Positions 36,043 through 53,974 of a stretch of DNA of 64,000 nt are shown here, piece after piece. The notes beneath the pieces are model-generated. The model was not told where the DNA came from. It did not search any database and saw only the letters and a list, made by a program, of their open reading frames with translations. How positions within the stretch are numbered: the first letter of the stretch is position 1; every line of letters begins with the position of its first letter. The DNA is taken from NCBI RefSeq assembly GCF_040939455.1, contig NC_134108.1, positions 49,413,501-49,477,500 on the forward strand, written 5' to 3'. The DNA is from Microcebus murinus (lineage: Eukaryota > Chordata > Mammalia > Primates > Cheirogaleidae). The position numbers and the translations under genes are program-made.

Positions 36043-37684
36043 TTTTGAAATTTCATTAGTATATGTCAGAGTGTGTGTCTCCTCCACCCCTTTTTATTAT
36101 TAGTCCTTTTTTGCACATGAGTTCTTTCCATATAAAGATTTGAATCTCAAGTTATTCTTCTGTCATTTCTTCTATTATTTCTTCTCCTCTATTATCTCTC
36201 TCTGTCTTTTTTTGACCTATAATTAGAATAAGTGTTAAGCCTCCATCTTAACCTTTTCCCATGTGTCCTTTCTCTTCTATCTTTTTATGCTACATCTTGG
36301 AGAGTTCCCTGAACTTATCTTTCAAATTATAAATTTGCCCTCCAGCCCCCTTCTGTTATTCAGTGCCTCTATTGACATGTTTATTCAGGAGCCATAGTTT
36401 TACCTTTAAAGAACTTTCTTATTCTCTGACCCTTTCTTTCTCAGAGCAGCCAATTCTTATGAGTATTTTATTCTCTGAGGATGTCAATTAAATTTTTAAT
36501 TAGTCTCTTTTCTTCCCTGCTGAATCAGCCAGGATCCTTGCAGGAAATAGATGGCACAAATGGGGTGACTATCTACAAAGGTGTGGGCAGGGTTAAGGGA
36601 AACCAACAATGGATGATAAGCATTTTGAACTAGTAACATCTGGAAGTCACTGTCACCCCTAAACTTCAAGGGCAAGGGTTGGGTGTAGTTACTGGAACAG
36701 CAATAAGAGAAACCGTGGCCTTCATTAGAGGAATATAACCATTTATAGTCCTCCAAATAAATACCCTGACCCCCTTCCCCTGACCTTCAGTTTGGTAGTG
36801 CCTCTCTAGTCATGAGCCAAATAGCAGGGGCCCCTAATGACACAGTCCATAGAGGTGGGCATTTTGAAGCACAAAACAGGTACAGTAGGGCCGAGAGATG
36901 ATTTGGAGGGGCAAATAGAGAATATCCAGCAAACCTATATTGTGTCTATTTCGTGCTATTTAGGAAGACATTTTGATGAGTGGATTGAGGATGCAAAAGA
37001 ATAGCAATTGGGGCTGATGTGGTAGGAGAAAGCAGCAGCAAAAAATGAACTGCACTCGTGAATAGTCAGGGTGAGAGCAGTTAAGAGTTCTGAGGGGAAA
37101 TTTTTGTTTAAGATTTGAGAACTTGGAAACAAGGATGAGAAATGGAAGAGAAAGTCTGGAGAGAAAGAGGGACAATAGGTAGAGATATATCCATGAGAAT
37201 GAAGCTCTGTCAATGAAATGGATCCCTTTTGAGGTGCTTAATTCTTTTTTGTTTTCTTTGAAATTTGGAAGATAGTCATGGTTAGCATCCACTCTTAGGA
37301 GATGTTCCTTCCCCCTATTGTTGCTATGTTTTACCTCCAAAATGTCTGTACTCTTAAATACTCATTGTTCTGAGGAATGATGGCAGAGTGGGCACTGTAC
37401 AGGGAGGGTGCCATGGCAGCTCAGGGAAGTGGGTTATGATGTGGAGAATTCCGCAGTGCAGGTGACAAAATGCTTTTGTGTCCAGATAGACTGGAGATGT
37501 GTACCTGGAAAGGGAAAGTTGTACTGAGTGTGGAGGCACTGGGGTTCAAAATGACATTGGACATTTTGTTGAATAATAAGGGCTGGAGGATGATGGGACA
37601 TCCAGGCTGCAGGCTCTTGGGGTTATATCATCTTTTCCACATCAGAGAAGCAATCAGGTTAAGTGGTATTAGAATGAAAGATTA
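36043..37684. other. Intron DNA, no gene seen
   Basis: It contains T-rich and then purine-rich stretches. Overlapping minus-strand open frames at 36956-37340 have no start context, splice sites or similarity I recognise. Confidence 0.4.
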
Positions 37685-37700
37685 AAAAGTATACATTTTA

Positions 37701-42037
<4,337 letters not shown>

Positions 42038-42133
42038 AATCTTAAACTCCACAGTATTGAACTAATCAATAGAAAAGGCAGACTTAATCTTCCCCCAAAG
42101 GAGAAAAAAGACTTAGCAGATCAAATCAGGCAG
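42038..42133 (+). CDS. Candidate coding exon 4
   Basis: A 96-nt segment between 'tgttcatataacactttcctAG' and GGCAG|GTAAGAT, a near-ideal donor. In phase 0 at both ends it reads 32 codons, with LINRKGRLNLPPKEKKDLAD as the central part: basic and charged, with no low complexity. An alternative acceptor inside it (ccacAG at 42049-42054) would shorten it. Surrounding DNA is not a recognised repeat. The peptide faintly recalls the 'NGLHLP...IK' region of M3 metallopeptidases, but exon 1 does not fit that family, so I assign no function. This is the strongest of the internal exon candidates. Confidence 0.5.
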
Positions 42134-42814
42134 GTAAGATCTCTCTTCCCACTCCAATTAGAAATTATAAAGTTGTATAAACAGGGGCTTTAAACAAAAG
42201 ATGAGATCTGTGGATCAGGAATACATACACAAGGCATTAGTTTTAAAAGCTTTTGCAAAATTTCTTATACTGTTTCTCTTAAAAGTCTCCTTTTACGTGT
42301 TTTGGAATCTATTCCAGAAAAATAACCTCAATTAATTATCCTTTGTTAATGTTTTATTTAGTGGTATGGCTTTTTCCACAGATTAGATGATGTTTACTCC
42401 CTAATATAAATGTGTATGTATATATACATATGTGTTTTGTGTTTTTTGTTTATTACTGTTATTGTATATTAATGCACAATGATTAACAGAGGCCTAGCTT
42501 TGGTGCTTTAGGGCTGAGAACTAAGGGGGAGATTTGTAGAAAACCAAAGTAGGTCAAAGAGTACCATGGTATAGCAAAGGGGAAGTCCCTGAGTTTACTC
42601 GCATTGTCTTGGCTCTGGTGGAGTTCACTTTCATTGTTATGGTCTAGGCCTATTTTCCTGTGAGTGGAAGAAATACTCAAGTTGCAGAAAAATCTCGGGA
42701 ATATTATCATAAGTTTTTAGAACAACTTATTGTCAGTTATTGGGAGGACTGGTAGGGGCAGCAGAAGGGAGAATAAAAATTAGAACTGAATGTATTCCTC
42801 AATTAATTCCATAG

Positions 42815-42862
42815 ATCAAAAGCAAAAATATGCATGAATGTGACAGTTTCACAAAGTATGAG
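42815..42862 (+). CDS. Candidate coding exon 5
   Basis: A 48-nt segment follows 'tattcctcaattaattccatAG' and ends TATGAG|GTAAGG, a strong donor. Phase 0 at both ends gives 16 codons, IKSKNMHECDSFTKYE, directly compatible with the candidate 680 bp upstream. It lies 46 bp left of a U6 pseudogene insertion's target duplication. Short size is the main weakness. Confidence 0.45.
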
Positions 42863-42924
42863 GTAAGGAGTCCTGTGTGGGTCTCTGAAGGATGGAAACT
42901 AGCATTTCAAATTTTGCCTGCCTG

Positions 42925-43009
42925 TGCTTGTGCAGCACATATACCAAAATTGGAATGATAAAGGATTAGCAAGGATGACATGCAAATTCGTGAAGTGTTC
43001 CATATTTTT
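42925..43009 (+). pseudogene. RNU6 pseudogene: U6 snRNA retropseudogene
   Basis: It starts 'tgcttgtgcagcacatatacc' and ends 'aaggatgacatgcaaattcgtgaagtgttccatattttt', matching U6 snRNA end to end. An internal deletion removes about 20 nt (the agaagattagcatggcccctgcg region is reduced to aggattagc) and part of the 5' stem-loop is lost. The duplication aaattttgcctgcctg (42909-42924) / aaattttgcctgtctg (43022-43037) shows L1-type retroposition. No upstream U6 promoter elements are seen, so it is probably silent. Confidence 0.92.
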
Positions 43010-43039
43010 AAAATATTTTTTAAATTTTGCCTGTCTGTT

Positions 43040-43993
43040 CAGCTTTTTTATATATAGCCATATGGAAGTGACCATGTTTTAGAATCAAGGAGCTGTTCCA
43101 AGCTTTAACAATCCATGTCATATTAGTTCTGAACATATGCAATTGAATAAACATTAAAAGCAAATCTACTGATTATTGGAATAGCAACTATCACATTTCT
43201 ATGAAACACTGTTTTGTGTCTGCTTGAGTATGATTAAGCAGTGCTGTTAGAATCCAGGAGTGTACTTGAGCTAGCTTCAGAGATTCTAGACTCATTTTTA
43301 TATCTCAAAAGTTAAAATGAAATTTTTTCTTTAAATTTTAAGAAATGGCTTCCTCAGGTTGGTTAAATTTTAAGAGGTTATTTTCTATAAATTATATGTA
43401 TATTAATATATATGAAATATATGTGGAGTGTCATAAATTTTGGAAAACTCCATATTAAATTTGGTGTTTCCTCAAATATAGTATACTTGATATCTTGGAT
43501 TATGTTATCTTTTAGAGCAGGAAGTTTATTCTCTGACTATATTTCCTTTCTTAGGTACCCTCACACACACTCTCTTTTTAAGGGCAAGAGACCCATAAGA
43601 ACACTAAGGCTTTGGGAGCTCAGAATTTTCCTGAAGTTATTTTCTATTCACATGTTTGCCAAGAATTGCTGACAACTTAAAAGCTATCATATGAGTGAAT
43701 ACCAGTTGCCTAGATTATTTGATGATTTTAGACAAGTGTGGATCAGGATTTCCTGTAATTTTTCTTCCTCTTCTGGGGCTGCGTTGCCTCTATCTCTGAG
43801 CAATGTATGCTTGGAGAGAAAAAACAAAGCAAGGTCACTGGACCAAAATTACTTTTACTTCTGTGCCAAATGAAACTTTCCTTCTGTTACATGTTACCGT
43901 TTTTGGCATCTAAAGAGAGATTTTTAGTTAGAAAGGGGAATGTTAGATTTTTAAGACAGGAGATTTTTCTGAGCTGAACTTACACCTTTTGCG
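43040..43993. other. Intron DNA, no gene recognised
   Basis: AT-rich unique-looking sequence. The open frames at 43412-43873 have no splice support. Confidence 0.4.
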
Positions 43994-43995
43994 TA

Positions 43996-44336
43996 GAGTC
44001 ATGTGTCATTTTAATAATAGGGATATGTTCTGAGAAATATCATTATGCAATTTTGTCATTGTTTGAACATCTTAGAGTGTATTTACACAGACCTAGATGG
44101 TATAGCCCTACTACACACCTAGGCTATATGGTGTAGCCTATTGCTCTAAGGCCACAAACTTGTATAGCAGGTTACTGTACTGAATACTGTGGGCAGTTGT
44201 AACACAATGGTAAGTATTTGTTTATCTAAACATAGAAAAGGTACAGTAAAAATACAGTACTGTTTTAATCTTATGGGACCACTGTTGTGTATTTGGTACT
44301 TCATTGACTGAAACCTTGCTATGTGGCATATTACTG
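43996..44336 (+). mobile_element. MER2/Tigger1-like DNA transposon
   Basis: TA at 43994-43995 and 44337-44338. The left end is 'gagtcatgtgtcattttaataatagggatatg' and the right end 'ttgctatgtggcatattactg'. This uninterrupted 341-bp copy serves as an internal reference for the two interrupted copies. Confidence 0.85.
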
Positions 44337-45328
44337 TACTTCATTCATAGACAGTCAGTCCCTGCTCTTTGGCTGAAATGCTTTCCTAGAATTTATAAGA
44401 TAAAGCAGATTATTGTCACGAGAAACTCATTTTCCTATGGATTATATGATCTAGCTGCTTAGAATCAATTTCTGAAACCTTTTTGTTTTGGGGTATAGCT
44501 GAATGAAGTTTTGAAAAGGATATGTCAAAGGGAGACATGTTTTAAGAAGTAGGCATTCTACTAGAATTGTAATTGCTTGCTGAATAAAGGGCATAATCCT
44601 AGCCACTGCCTTTAAACACCAGGAGTGCGTGCCTATAGGACAGCCTGAGTATTTTTTCTGGATCAGGAAATGAACAGCTGGGTTCCAGAAGATAAGAGAA
44701 GTATGAACTTCTGAGCAGAGGCAGATCCTTGAATAAAAAGAACTTTTCTTTGGAAACTGTAATTGGGTTTTGGGAATTGTTGCGTTTGTCAGTTAGGAAT
44801 GTGTTTGGCTGCAAATAACAGAAAACCTTACTATGCAGTATAAAGAGATAGGGGTCTTGCGCTACAAGAAGTCTTAATTTAGGCAGTTCAGAGCTGACAT
44901 GATGCTCAACTATATTCATGATGACCTGTACCATCCTTTCAATGTGGATTTCATCCTCAAGGTCACAAAATGGCTGTTGTACCTTCAGGCATCACTGTAT
45001 TTGTTAACAAAATTGCTGTTTAACAAAAATACCCAAAAGATATCAGATAAAAACAATATACATTATCTCAGACCGTTTCTGAGGGCTGGGAATTTAGGAG
45101 TGATTTAGCTGTGAGGTTTTGGCTCAGGATCTCTCTGTAGGTTGCAGTGAAGGTATCAGATAGGGCTACCTACAGTCATCTGAAGGTCTGGTTGAGCTGG
45201 AGATATGCTTTCTAAACTGGTTCACATGACTGTTGGAGGGAAGATTCAGTTCCTCACCATGTGGACCTCTCCATAGGGCTCCATGGGACCTCTAAGACAT
45301 GGCAACAGGCCTTCCCCAGAGCAAATTA

Positions 45329-45369
45329 TGAGAGAGAGAGAGAGAGAGAGCGAGAGCGCGCGAGAGAGA
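45329..45369. repeat. (GA)n microsatellite
   Basis: 'gagagagagagagagagagagcgagagcgcgcgagagaga' lies within the old repeat. Purine/pyrimidine strand asymmetry is complete except for the gcgcgc interruption. Confidence 0.9.
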
Positions 45370-45438
45370 ATTTGAGGATCAGAGAAGGGAGGGAGCCCAC
45401 AGTTGGAGACAAGAACAAGGTGGAAACTGCAATGTCTT

Positions 45439-45680
<242 letters not shown>

Positions 45681-46416
45681 TAGTATGGAAGGGGACTACA
45701 CAAGAGCATGAATATCAGGAGGTAGGCATCACTGGGAGCCATCTTGGAAGCTGCCTACTACACCTCACAAATATGTTCTAGTCATTAAGGAGAAGGAAAG
45801 GAAAGAGGTGGTGCTAGCAGACATCTGCTTGTATCTCACTGGACAGAGTTGTGTCCATGGCCTCTCATGAGAAGCTTTATAGTAGAGACAGGCAGAAGAG
45901 AGCTGGAGATGGAATTTAGGTTAGTCTAATGTCCGTTGTCTGCCACTACCAGGGCATTTGATGATGGTAACTTCTTTAAATTTGCCTGTATTGCCTGTTC
46001 TTAAGAGTTAACAGTTCATTTTCTAGGAGGAGATTAATCAATAAAAATGTGAATAAAAGGAGCCCAGAAAGTTGTTTTTTTTTGGGTTTTAAGTGTAGTG
46101 ATTCCTCTTGTTGTTAGAGAAATAACTCTCTCTCTGGTGGCTAGCTACCAGGAATATCTAAACTTTACTAAATTATAAATCATAATGTAGTGTGTTGTGA
46201 GGAAATTTTAGGTTATTTTCTCCTCTGTATTCTTTTACATTTCTTTGCATAAAATATTTTGGCAGCAAAAATTCTGAAATCTGAAACTATACCCAATGTC
46301 TGTGTTTTCAGACCTAAAAAAATAAATTCTTCCCAACAACAAACATTTGCTGAGTTTCTACCACATACCATTGGCAGTATACAGCTTACAAAATTGGGGG
46401 AGGAAATTTTAAATAA

Positions 46417-46796
<380 letters not shown>

Positions 46797-46811
46797 TGAT
46801 TACTAGTTTTT

Positions 46812-49800
46812 CAAGAACCATACTGTTGATTGGATAACCATCTATTTTCCACATTTTTAGTAGTTAATGTAAAATTACATTTCTGAAAAACACGATACAA
46901 GTTAAAAACATGGAAGTAGAATCTGAACTTAAACTGTGGACCCAACAAAGATTGGAGAGGAATGTGGAGGAACTTAGAATCAAAAAAATAAATTGAAAGG
47001 AGGTAAAGACCAGGAACTGGTCCTTCATTTCTTCTCTTCACCAGGTAGGAAGAGGCTTGTTTTTCCAGGAAGGAAGGAGAACCACATAGCTATCTACAGG
47101 CATAGGTAAGAATTAGAATCTAGCATAAGTAGCAGTCTAGTGCCTCAAAAACGTATCCCACTGGGACAGGAGCTGGTTCCATAAGTATATTGGGACTACT
47201 GTTCACTTCCTTGGGAAAACATGAAGTTTGAACCCATCTCACACGAACAAATATAACTGCTATTTAATTTAATCTCAATTTAGGGAAGGTCTTTTAAAGC
47301 ATGAAAACCAGTGAAGAAATCTTTAATGGAAAAGATAGTGTTGATTGCATAAAAATTCAGCATATAAAAAAAATCATAAAATGTAAACCAAAATTTGGAG
47401 GGAAAATTTGTATTATATATGAAAATACTAATATTCTTAAAGTATAAAAAAGCTCTTAAAATCAATAAGAAAAAACAAAAGACAAAAATAGAAAGATGTT
47501 ATAAATAAAAATTCCAAACAAATGTCTAAAAAAGTTCAACTTCACAATAATAGAAGAAATTTTAAAAGAGACCCTTTTTGTTGCCTAGTATCCTAGTAGA
47601 GATTTTTTAAAATGATAATCCTTATGTAGGTCAGGATGTTATGAAATAAGCTGTCTCATACACTGCATATAGTAGATATGTCAGTTGATGTAACACAATT
47701 TTTATATCTTTTTATCAATAATTCCATCTAGAAGAAAAATAACATTTATTCACAATAGATCTCTAAAGGAATCCTTTAAGTGTATTTTTAAAGGATTATA
47801 AAAATCAGATGTAACTATTTTTCACCTTTAGACTATATCACTCTCTTGTATTAAGTTGAGAAAAGTATTGAACTTATTGTTTTTCCCTTCCTCTCACCTC
47901 CTGTTTTTGTTAGTCAAATTATTATTTTTATATTATTTTGATTTATGACATTTAAATTCTATTCCATAAGCATAACTCCCAGAGTTCTATATTTAAGTGA
48001 ATTTGTTGTTTATCACTGGTATGAATAATCAATAGAAAATTAAATTGCCAATAATTTAGATCTATGTTCAGAGAAGTTTTCCCAGATCCCCCCAAAAAAT
48101 TAAAGAAGAAAGAAAAGAAACTTCTTGCCATTAATATTTAAAATAGAAAAAAAATTGACAAGGAAAAAATTTGAGCAAGAAATAATCCCAAAATAAAGAT
48201 GAAAATTACTAAAACTCTACAAAGTAAATTTAATTATCAATAAAAGAAAAATCACATTTTCTTGTCACATTTGGCAAAATAAGACTTGATAAAAATAATG
48301 GCCACAAAAGACAATTCACAATGGCAGAACATGTAATCAATCAAATTTGATATAAATGACCAAATTTGGCATGACAAAAACCTGATGAAAGAATCAGATC
48401 TTTATTGTAAAATTTATGAGAAAAAAAACTAATTTCAATGAAAATAATTTTGGGAACTGAAAAGTGAAAGAAAATGGATATAATGTCACTACATTATATA
48501 GATAAGTGATCATAGAACTCAGTTGCTTCAGAAAATACTTCCTAGATGAAATTCATTATTATTGGTATAATTCTAATAAAAATACATTCAGAAATACGGC
48601 GTCGAAACATTCTGAACCATCGAGATTCAAAACAATAAAGGAATATTGTAATGGATCTGCATGTTAACTGGGATGATAAAAGATTTATTATTCAAGAGTC
48701 AAATTTATTGAAAGTAACACGGTTTTCATGAAGCATACAATCTTGTTGTATTATGATTGTTGACATCTAGAGATGATGTTTTCAGACTGTATCTTGGAAA
48801 TACCTTTTATTGCTTTCCCTCTACCCTCATCTCCCAAAGCCTGATGAATAGCCCATGCTTTTCCAACTTATTCTCAATAAAATGTTTACTGTTTCCATTG
48901 TCATAACTCGAATACCATCATCCCTGGGCTGCTGTACCTCTATGACCGAAGTCTGTGTCAACTTTCCTACTTCCAGACCAGGCATTAGGGTTGATTGACC
49001 CATATCTGTCACAACCTAGCCCAAAGCCATTTTCTAGTACTCTTTTAATAGAATTCTCTTTGGTTGTTGATATATCTTGGACTCAGAAGGAAAAAACAAA
49101 CCCCTCTTAAATTTGTCTATATTTGAGTTTGCTTGAAGGGGTATTTAAAAGCTACCACTTTTATTCCTGAAGTATTCATACTTTATTAATAGGATATATT
49201 CGAAACTGAGCATTCATTCTTCTAGTCCTTGCCTCATTAAATCCAACTTTATGAATTTTCTTCCCCTTAAGTATTGGAATTTCAAATAAAAGCAGTGAAA
49301 GCATCTGTGCCTTCACATTGCATTTAGGGATGCCAGCATCCTTAATGTAGCCCTGGAGGGCTTTCACTGGTCCAGCCTCATCTCCATGTTCCCCCTTGCT
49401 CTCTGCATTCTTACTTAGTTCACTGGCTTTGTTGTTGTCCCTGCTTTAATTCATCACAGTCCCTCCTATCTTGGAGACTGTCTCATGTTTCTCAGTCTGC
49501 ATGGAATGTTCTCTCCTCTTTCCTCCCTCATGTTTTATTAACACCAACTTACCCTTCGTGTCTCAGTATAATTGTCAATTATGTAAAGTGGGATTTGTAG
49601 CATATGACTTAAGACTCCGTCTTCATATTGTCTGGGTTCCTATCCCAGCTCATTATTTACTGGCTATGTAATCTTAAGTAAGTTATTTGATGTCTCCCTG
49701 AGCCTCAATTTCATTATCTGTAAAATGAGGGAAATTAATTCTTACTCATAAAATACTGTGATTATTGAATGAGAAAATGAAATAAGCCTTATAAAGTACC

Positions 49801-50946
49801 CAACACAGGGCCTGACTAGTGTTGAATGAAGTACTCAGTAAATGTTAGATAAAATTATTCCCAACCTACCTCCAAGTCCTAATTTCTTGCTGTGTGCAGA
49901 CACATACACACACACCGTGCACACATGCATACACCCCACTACCAGTCTAGACCAACTCCTATTATTGTATAGTGGCATGTATCACCATACACCTCTTATT
50001 TCTAACATTTACATTTGACCACAGTTGTGATCTTAAATTAGTTTCTGGATTGATTAATATCTATCTCCTTTAACTAGATTATAAACTCTATGGGATAGTA
50101 ACTGTAGTTTTGCTCACCCTGTTCTCAGTACTTAGCCCATGGTAACTCAACTAACTCAACTCAAGTAAATATTTTTGAATGTATGAACAAATGAATGAAC
50201 TAGAGATATATTTTGTCTCCTCTCAAAACTACATACTTGGTACTAACAATGTTTTCTCTAATACAGTTTTGTCTTTAAGCCTATAAATCACAAATTTGAT
50301 ACAAAGGACTAGAGAATGATCTAGTACCAGTAACTTATATAAAAGTTATTTGTCACTAAAAATTGTTTTCAGGCCTTTTTGACTATTTGAATAGGACATT
50401 TGAAAAGTATTAAATAATGAAGACCCTCATTTTCAATAACATTGGAAAAGGATTACACTAAAAATTTAAGTGAACAATGAAACTGAAATAGACTATTTCG
50501 AGTAACATTTGATCTCAACTGTGTAAAAATATGCCCAAGAGAAAGAGCCAAAAGTAAATATATCAGCCTGTTAGCAGTAGCTTTCTGAGTGGTAGGATTA
50601 TGATCAATTGTAATCAGTTTGTATTTATATTTATATATTCATATTGGTATAATTTATCCTTTCTTGCAGCAAAACTTAGCTGTATATTGACAAAACTTAT
50701 CTTTTAAACTTTCTCAAATATTTCTGGAATTTATAGGGAGATATTCTTCATTCATTTATGTAACAAATATTTACTGAGTAGCTGCTAAGTGCCAAGCACT
50801 GTTCTAGGATAAGGAGATGAGGCTATAATAAAATAGGCAGAAATCTCTGCTTTATTGAATTTCCATTCTGATATATTTGCAGCAACTTGTCTGACTTTGG
50901 TTTGAAACTACTCTTCCACATCTTTCCTAAAAACTATTGATGTCTG
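46812..50946. other. Intron DNA, A-rich, no gene recognised
   Basis: A notably A-rich, purine-rich stretch lies at about 47300-48480. A MIR-like element sits at about 49590-49850 ('taagactccgtcttcatattgtctgggttcctatcccagctcat', 'ctcaatttcattatctgtaaaatgagg'). An acceptor/donor pair at 47069-47103 ('ttgtttttccag...ggcatag|gtaaga') is in the wrong phase for the candidate chain and is not called. Confidence 0.4.
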
Positions 50947-51675
50947 CTATGGTTGGCATGCAGCCCTTCCAAAATTCAGGTGTTGCCAGTGTGATAGTAT
51001 TAAGAGATGGGCATTGAATAGGTGATTAGGCCACATGGGCTGCTGTCTCATTAATGAGATTAAGGTACTTATAAAGACTAGCTACCGTGTTTCCCTGAAA
51101 ATAAGACCTACCCATAAAATAAGCCCTAGCAGGATTTCTAAGCATTTGTGCAATAGAAGCCCTACCCCAAAAATAAGACCTAGTGATGGGCATGGCTACA
51201 CAGCATATCTGCACAACCCATGCATTTCGTCGTGAAGCTGGAGCGGTAAAGAAGACAGAGCAGCCCTTCTCATCTACCCCATCGTGACAGCTACTATCCC
51301 AGAGGTGACCAGAAAGGTGTGGGCAGCCCCACCAACAAGGTCAGCTCCCCCTGTCAGGTCCCGGCCATCCTGTGCGTGCTGCAAGCTGAGGCTTTGAGGA
51401 GAAAATAACACATCCCCTGAAAATAAGCCCTAGGGTGTCTTTTTGAGGAAAAATAAATATAAGACTGTGTCTTACTTTCGGGGAAACACAGTAGCTCTTG
51501 CCCTTCTGCCTTCTGCCATATGAGGATTCAGCAAGAAGGCCCTCACTAGACCAAATGCTGGTGCCTGGATCTTGGACTTCTCAGACTCCAAAACTGAGAG
51601 AAAAAAAATTCTGTTCTTTATAAATTACCCAGTCTCAAGTATTCTGATATAGCAGCACAAAATGGACAGACAATG
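50947..51675 (+). repeat. MaLR-type LTR, interrupted
   Basis: The left part (50947-51082) has 'gatgtctgctatggttggcatgcagcccttccaaaattcaggtgttg' and 'attaatgagattaaggtacttataaagac'. The right part (51494-51675) has 'gccatatgaggattcagcaagaaggccctcactagacc', 'tggacttctcagactcc' and 'ttataaattacccagtct'. The order matches MLT1/MST-type LTRs of the non-coding ERVL-MaLR group, with a transposon of about 407 bp in the middle. No retroviral genes are present. Confidence 0.8.
51085..51491. mobile_element. TA-flanked inverted-repeat transposon
   Basis: TA dinucleotides at 51083-51084 and 51492-51493 flank inverted ends CCGTGTTTCCCTGAAAATAAGAC and the complement of gtcttactttcggggaaacacag, matching at about 20 of 23 positions. 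Phrases such as 'ataagccctag' recur in both halves near the ends. The core (about 51185-51400) is much more GC-rich than its surroundings and has no long open frame. TA duplication points to the Tc1/mariner superfamily, but the subfamily is not recognised. Confidence 0.8.
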
Positions 51676-53358
51676 TCATGTTAATGATTTATTATTTTTG
51701 TATCTTGTATTTAACTTTAGAAAAAAAGCCAATAAGTACGATTCCTAAACTCTGGAATTCTACAACCTTTTTAAATGTTTTTCAGACCTTAAAACCCTAT
51801 CTTTGACCTAAGAGTAAGCATAATGGTGATAAGAAGGACCCAATTTAAACATTCCTTAAAGGGTTACATTTCCTCCTTCAAAGAGTCAATTCATATAATG
51901 TTATTCATATACAATGTTATAGCTTATTCAATTCCTTTTATGTTAAAAAATAATCAGGTGATCTGTTACATTTTCACTAAAGTAGCACCATTGTAGTCTA
52001 AGTTCCAATGTTGAGCAAATAAACGAAATTTTAAAAATCTTTCTAATAAACTATTCTGATCTTTGAAACTTCTTCAAACGCTGCTGTTTTATAAAACTAA
52101 TTTTAAATCTACTGATCCAAAAGAATTTTTAAACCATTGTGAAACTGATCTCTGAAATGAGTTCCTCTGTTTTCTTAAGAGAGTTCTTGTTTGCTCTAGA
52201 AGTTACCTTGCAAATCAGTTGTTTAGGACTCAGATTATATTTCTATATATAAGCAGTATTAATACTAGGTGATTAGCTTCAGGCATCAGCTCAGGAAAAG
52301 TATTCAACTCATTCTTACCTGAAAAGTCATGCTCATTGAACAGCTTTTGCCATACAAACTTCCACTTGTGATTTTATTTCTATGGAAGTGTGTATTTGAG
52401 GACCACATCTCCCCTACCTAAGTAGTAGAAGCTGTGTTTGTTTCTTCTTTCCTTTACATGCTAGACTGGGATCTAGAGACCAGAAGGTGAGTATGGAAAG
52501 GAAAGGAGTGGTTATTTATTGACACTGGTATTTTATTAATTCCTCATTCTTACTAAAAGAAGGTAGCTCTCTGGAAAGGTTGTTCTTCCTGTGGTCAGGA
52601 AGACCTGACCTTTTGCCCTTAGGCTGAGAGCTGTTAACGTAAGGATTGTCTGTGTTATGATTTGTATTGGAGGTGGGAGGGAACTTCTGCTGCTTGCCCA
52701 TTTGTACAAATAGGTTATTTGAAAGTGGGCGACTGCTTTGATGTTAGTCTGCCTCCCTTAGGAAGCTAATTTTATCAATCTTTCAGGCCATTGCAACTAA
52801 TTATTCCTCTTTCAATAATTTTTACATATTTTCTTTATTTCGTCTATTTTTAATATTTAAAAACTTGCCATACTGTCTCTATCCTTAGCAAGATGGTAAG
52901 TCTGTGACTCACTATAAATTAAAATGGCTTTTTTAGCAATTAAGAAAACATTCTGTGTGTCTTTTCTAGGCTGAGGTTGTCTTCTCTGTTTCTAGGCCCT
53001 GATTGTGTTGACCAGTACTTAATGGTGCTATTGCAGACAGACACCACCCTCAGCTGACAGCACAGTTGGTCAGTCCTTCAGCAGCTACCAGCTGGGCTGG
53101 TTATTGCTCTGTTAGGACATGTTTAGATTTGAAGTTCCTCCCTTCCATTGTGAATAAAGCAAGATTGTGACATACCGCAAAACCTGTTGGAAAGTGAAAA
53201 AGTAGTTAAATCAGATGCCTATAAACCAGTATGGCTTTTTCACTGAGTTGTCCAATATTTTTACTTCACATACAGAGTTTTAATAATCAATTATTCCTGT
53301 ACTTATAGCCTTTCATTTGTTATATTTTATAACAGTTTTATATATGAATTTTCATTTT
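51676..53358. other. Intron DNA, no gene recognised
   Basis: Mostly AT-rich and unique-looking. It has an excellent acceptor/donor pair around a 22-nt segment (52466-52487) and others near 52890-52990, none giving a phase-0 open exon. Confidence 0.4.
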
Positions 53359-53371
53359 AAAATTTCTTTTA

Positions 53372-53703
<332 letters not shown>

Positions 53704-53974
53704 AAAATTTCTTTTAAAGCTGTTACTTAGGTTTCAAACTGACGTCAGACATGTAGTTTTATTTACTTCCTATTCTCTGGGTATTTGTATCTGTTTTGAC
53801 TTTGAATTCCTATGATGTAATTTTGTTGAGAATTCTTTTAAAAAGAGTTTTATGTAAATGAACTTCCTTTTGGTTCTATATAATTAAAATATATTAATAT
53901 AATATATTATTTCAATATGACATATGTTATGTATCAATGAATATTAATAGATAATATATTAGTATATGTCCACT

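Noticed and set aside
47069..47103. Short segment with strong acceptor and GTAAGA donor
   Set aside because: Open only in a phase that does not connect with the candidate exons on either side.
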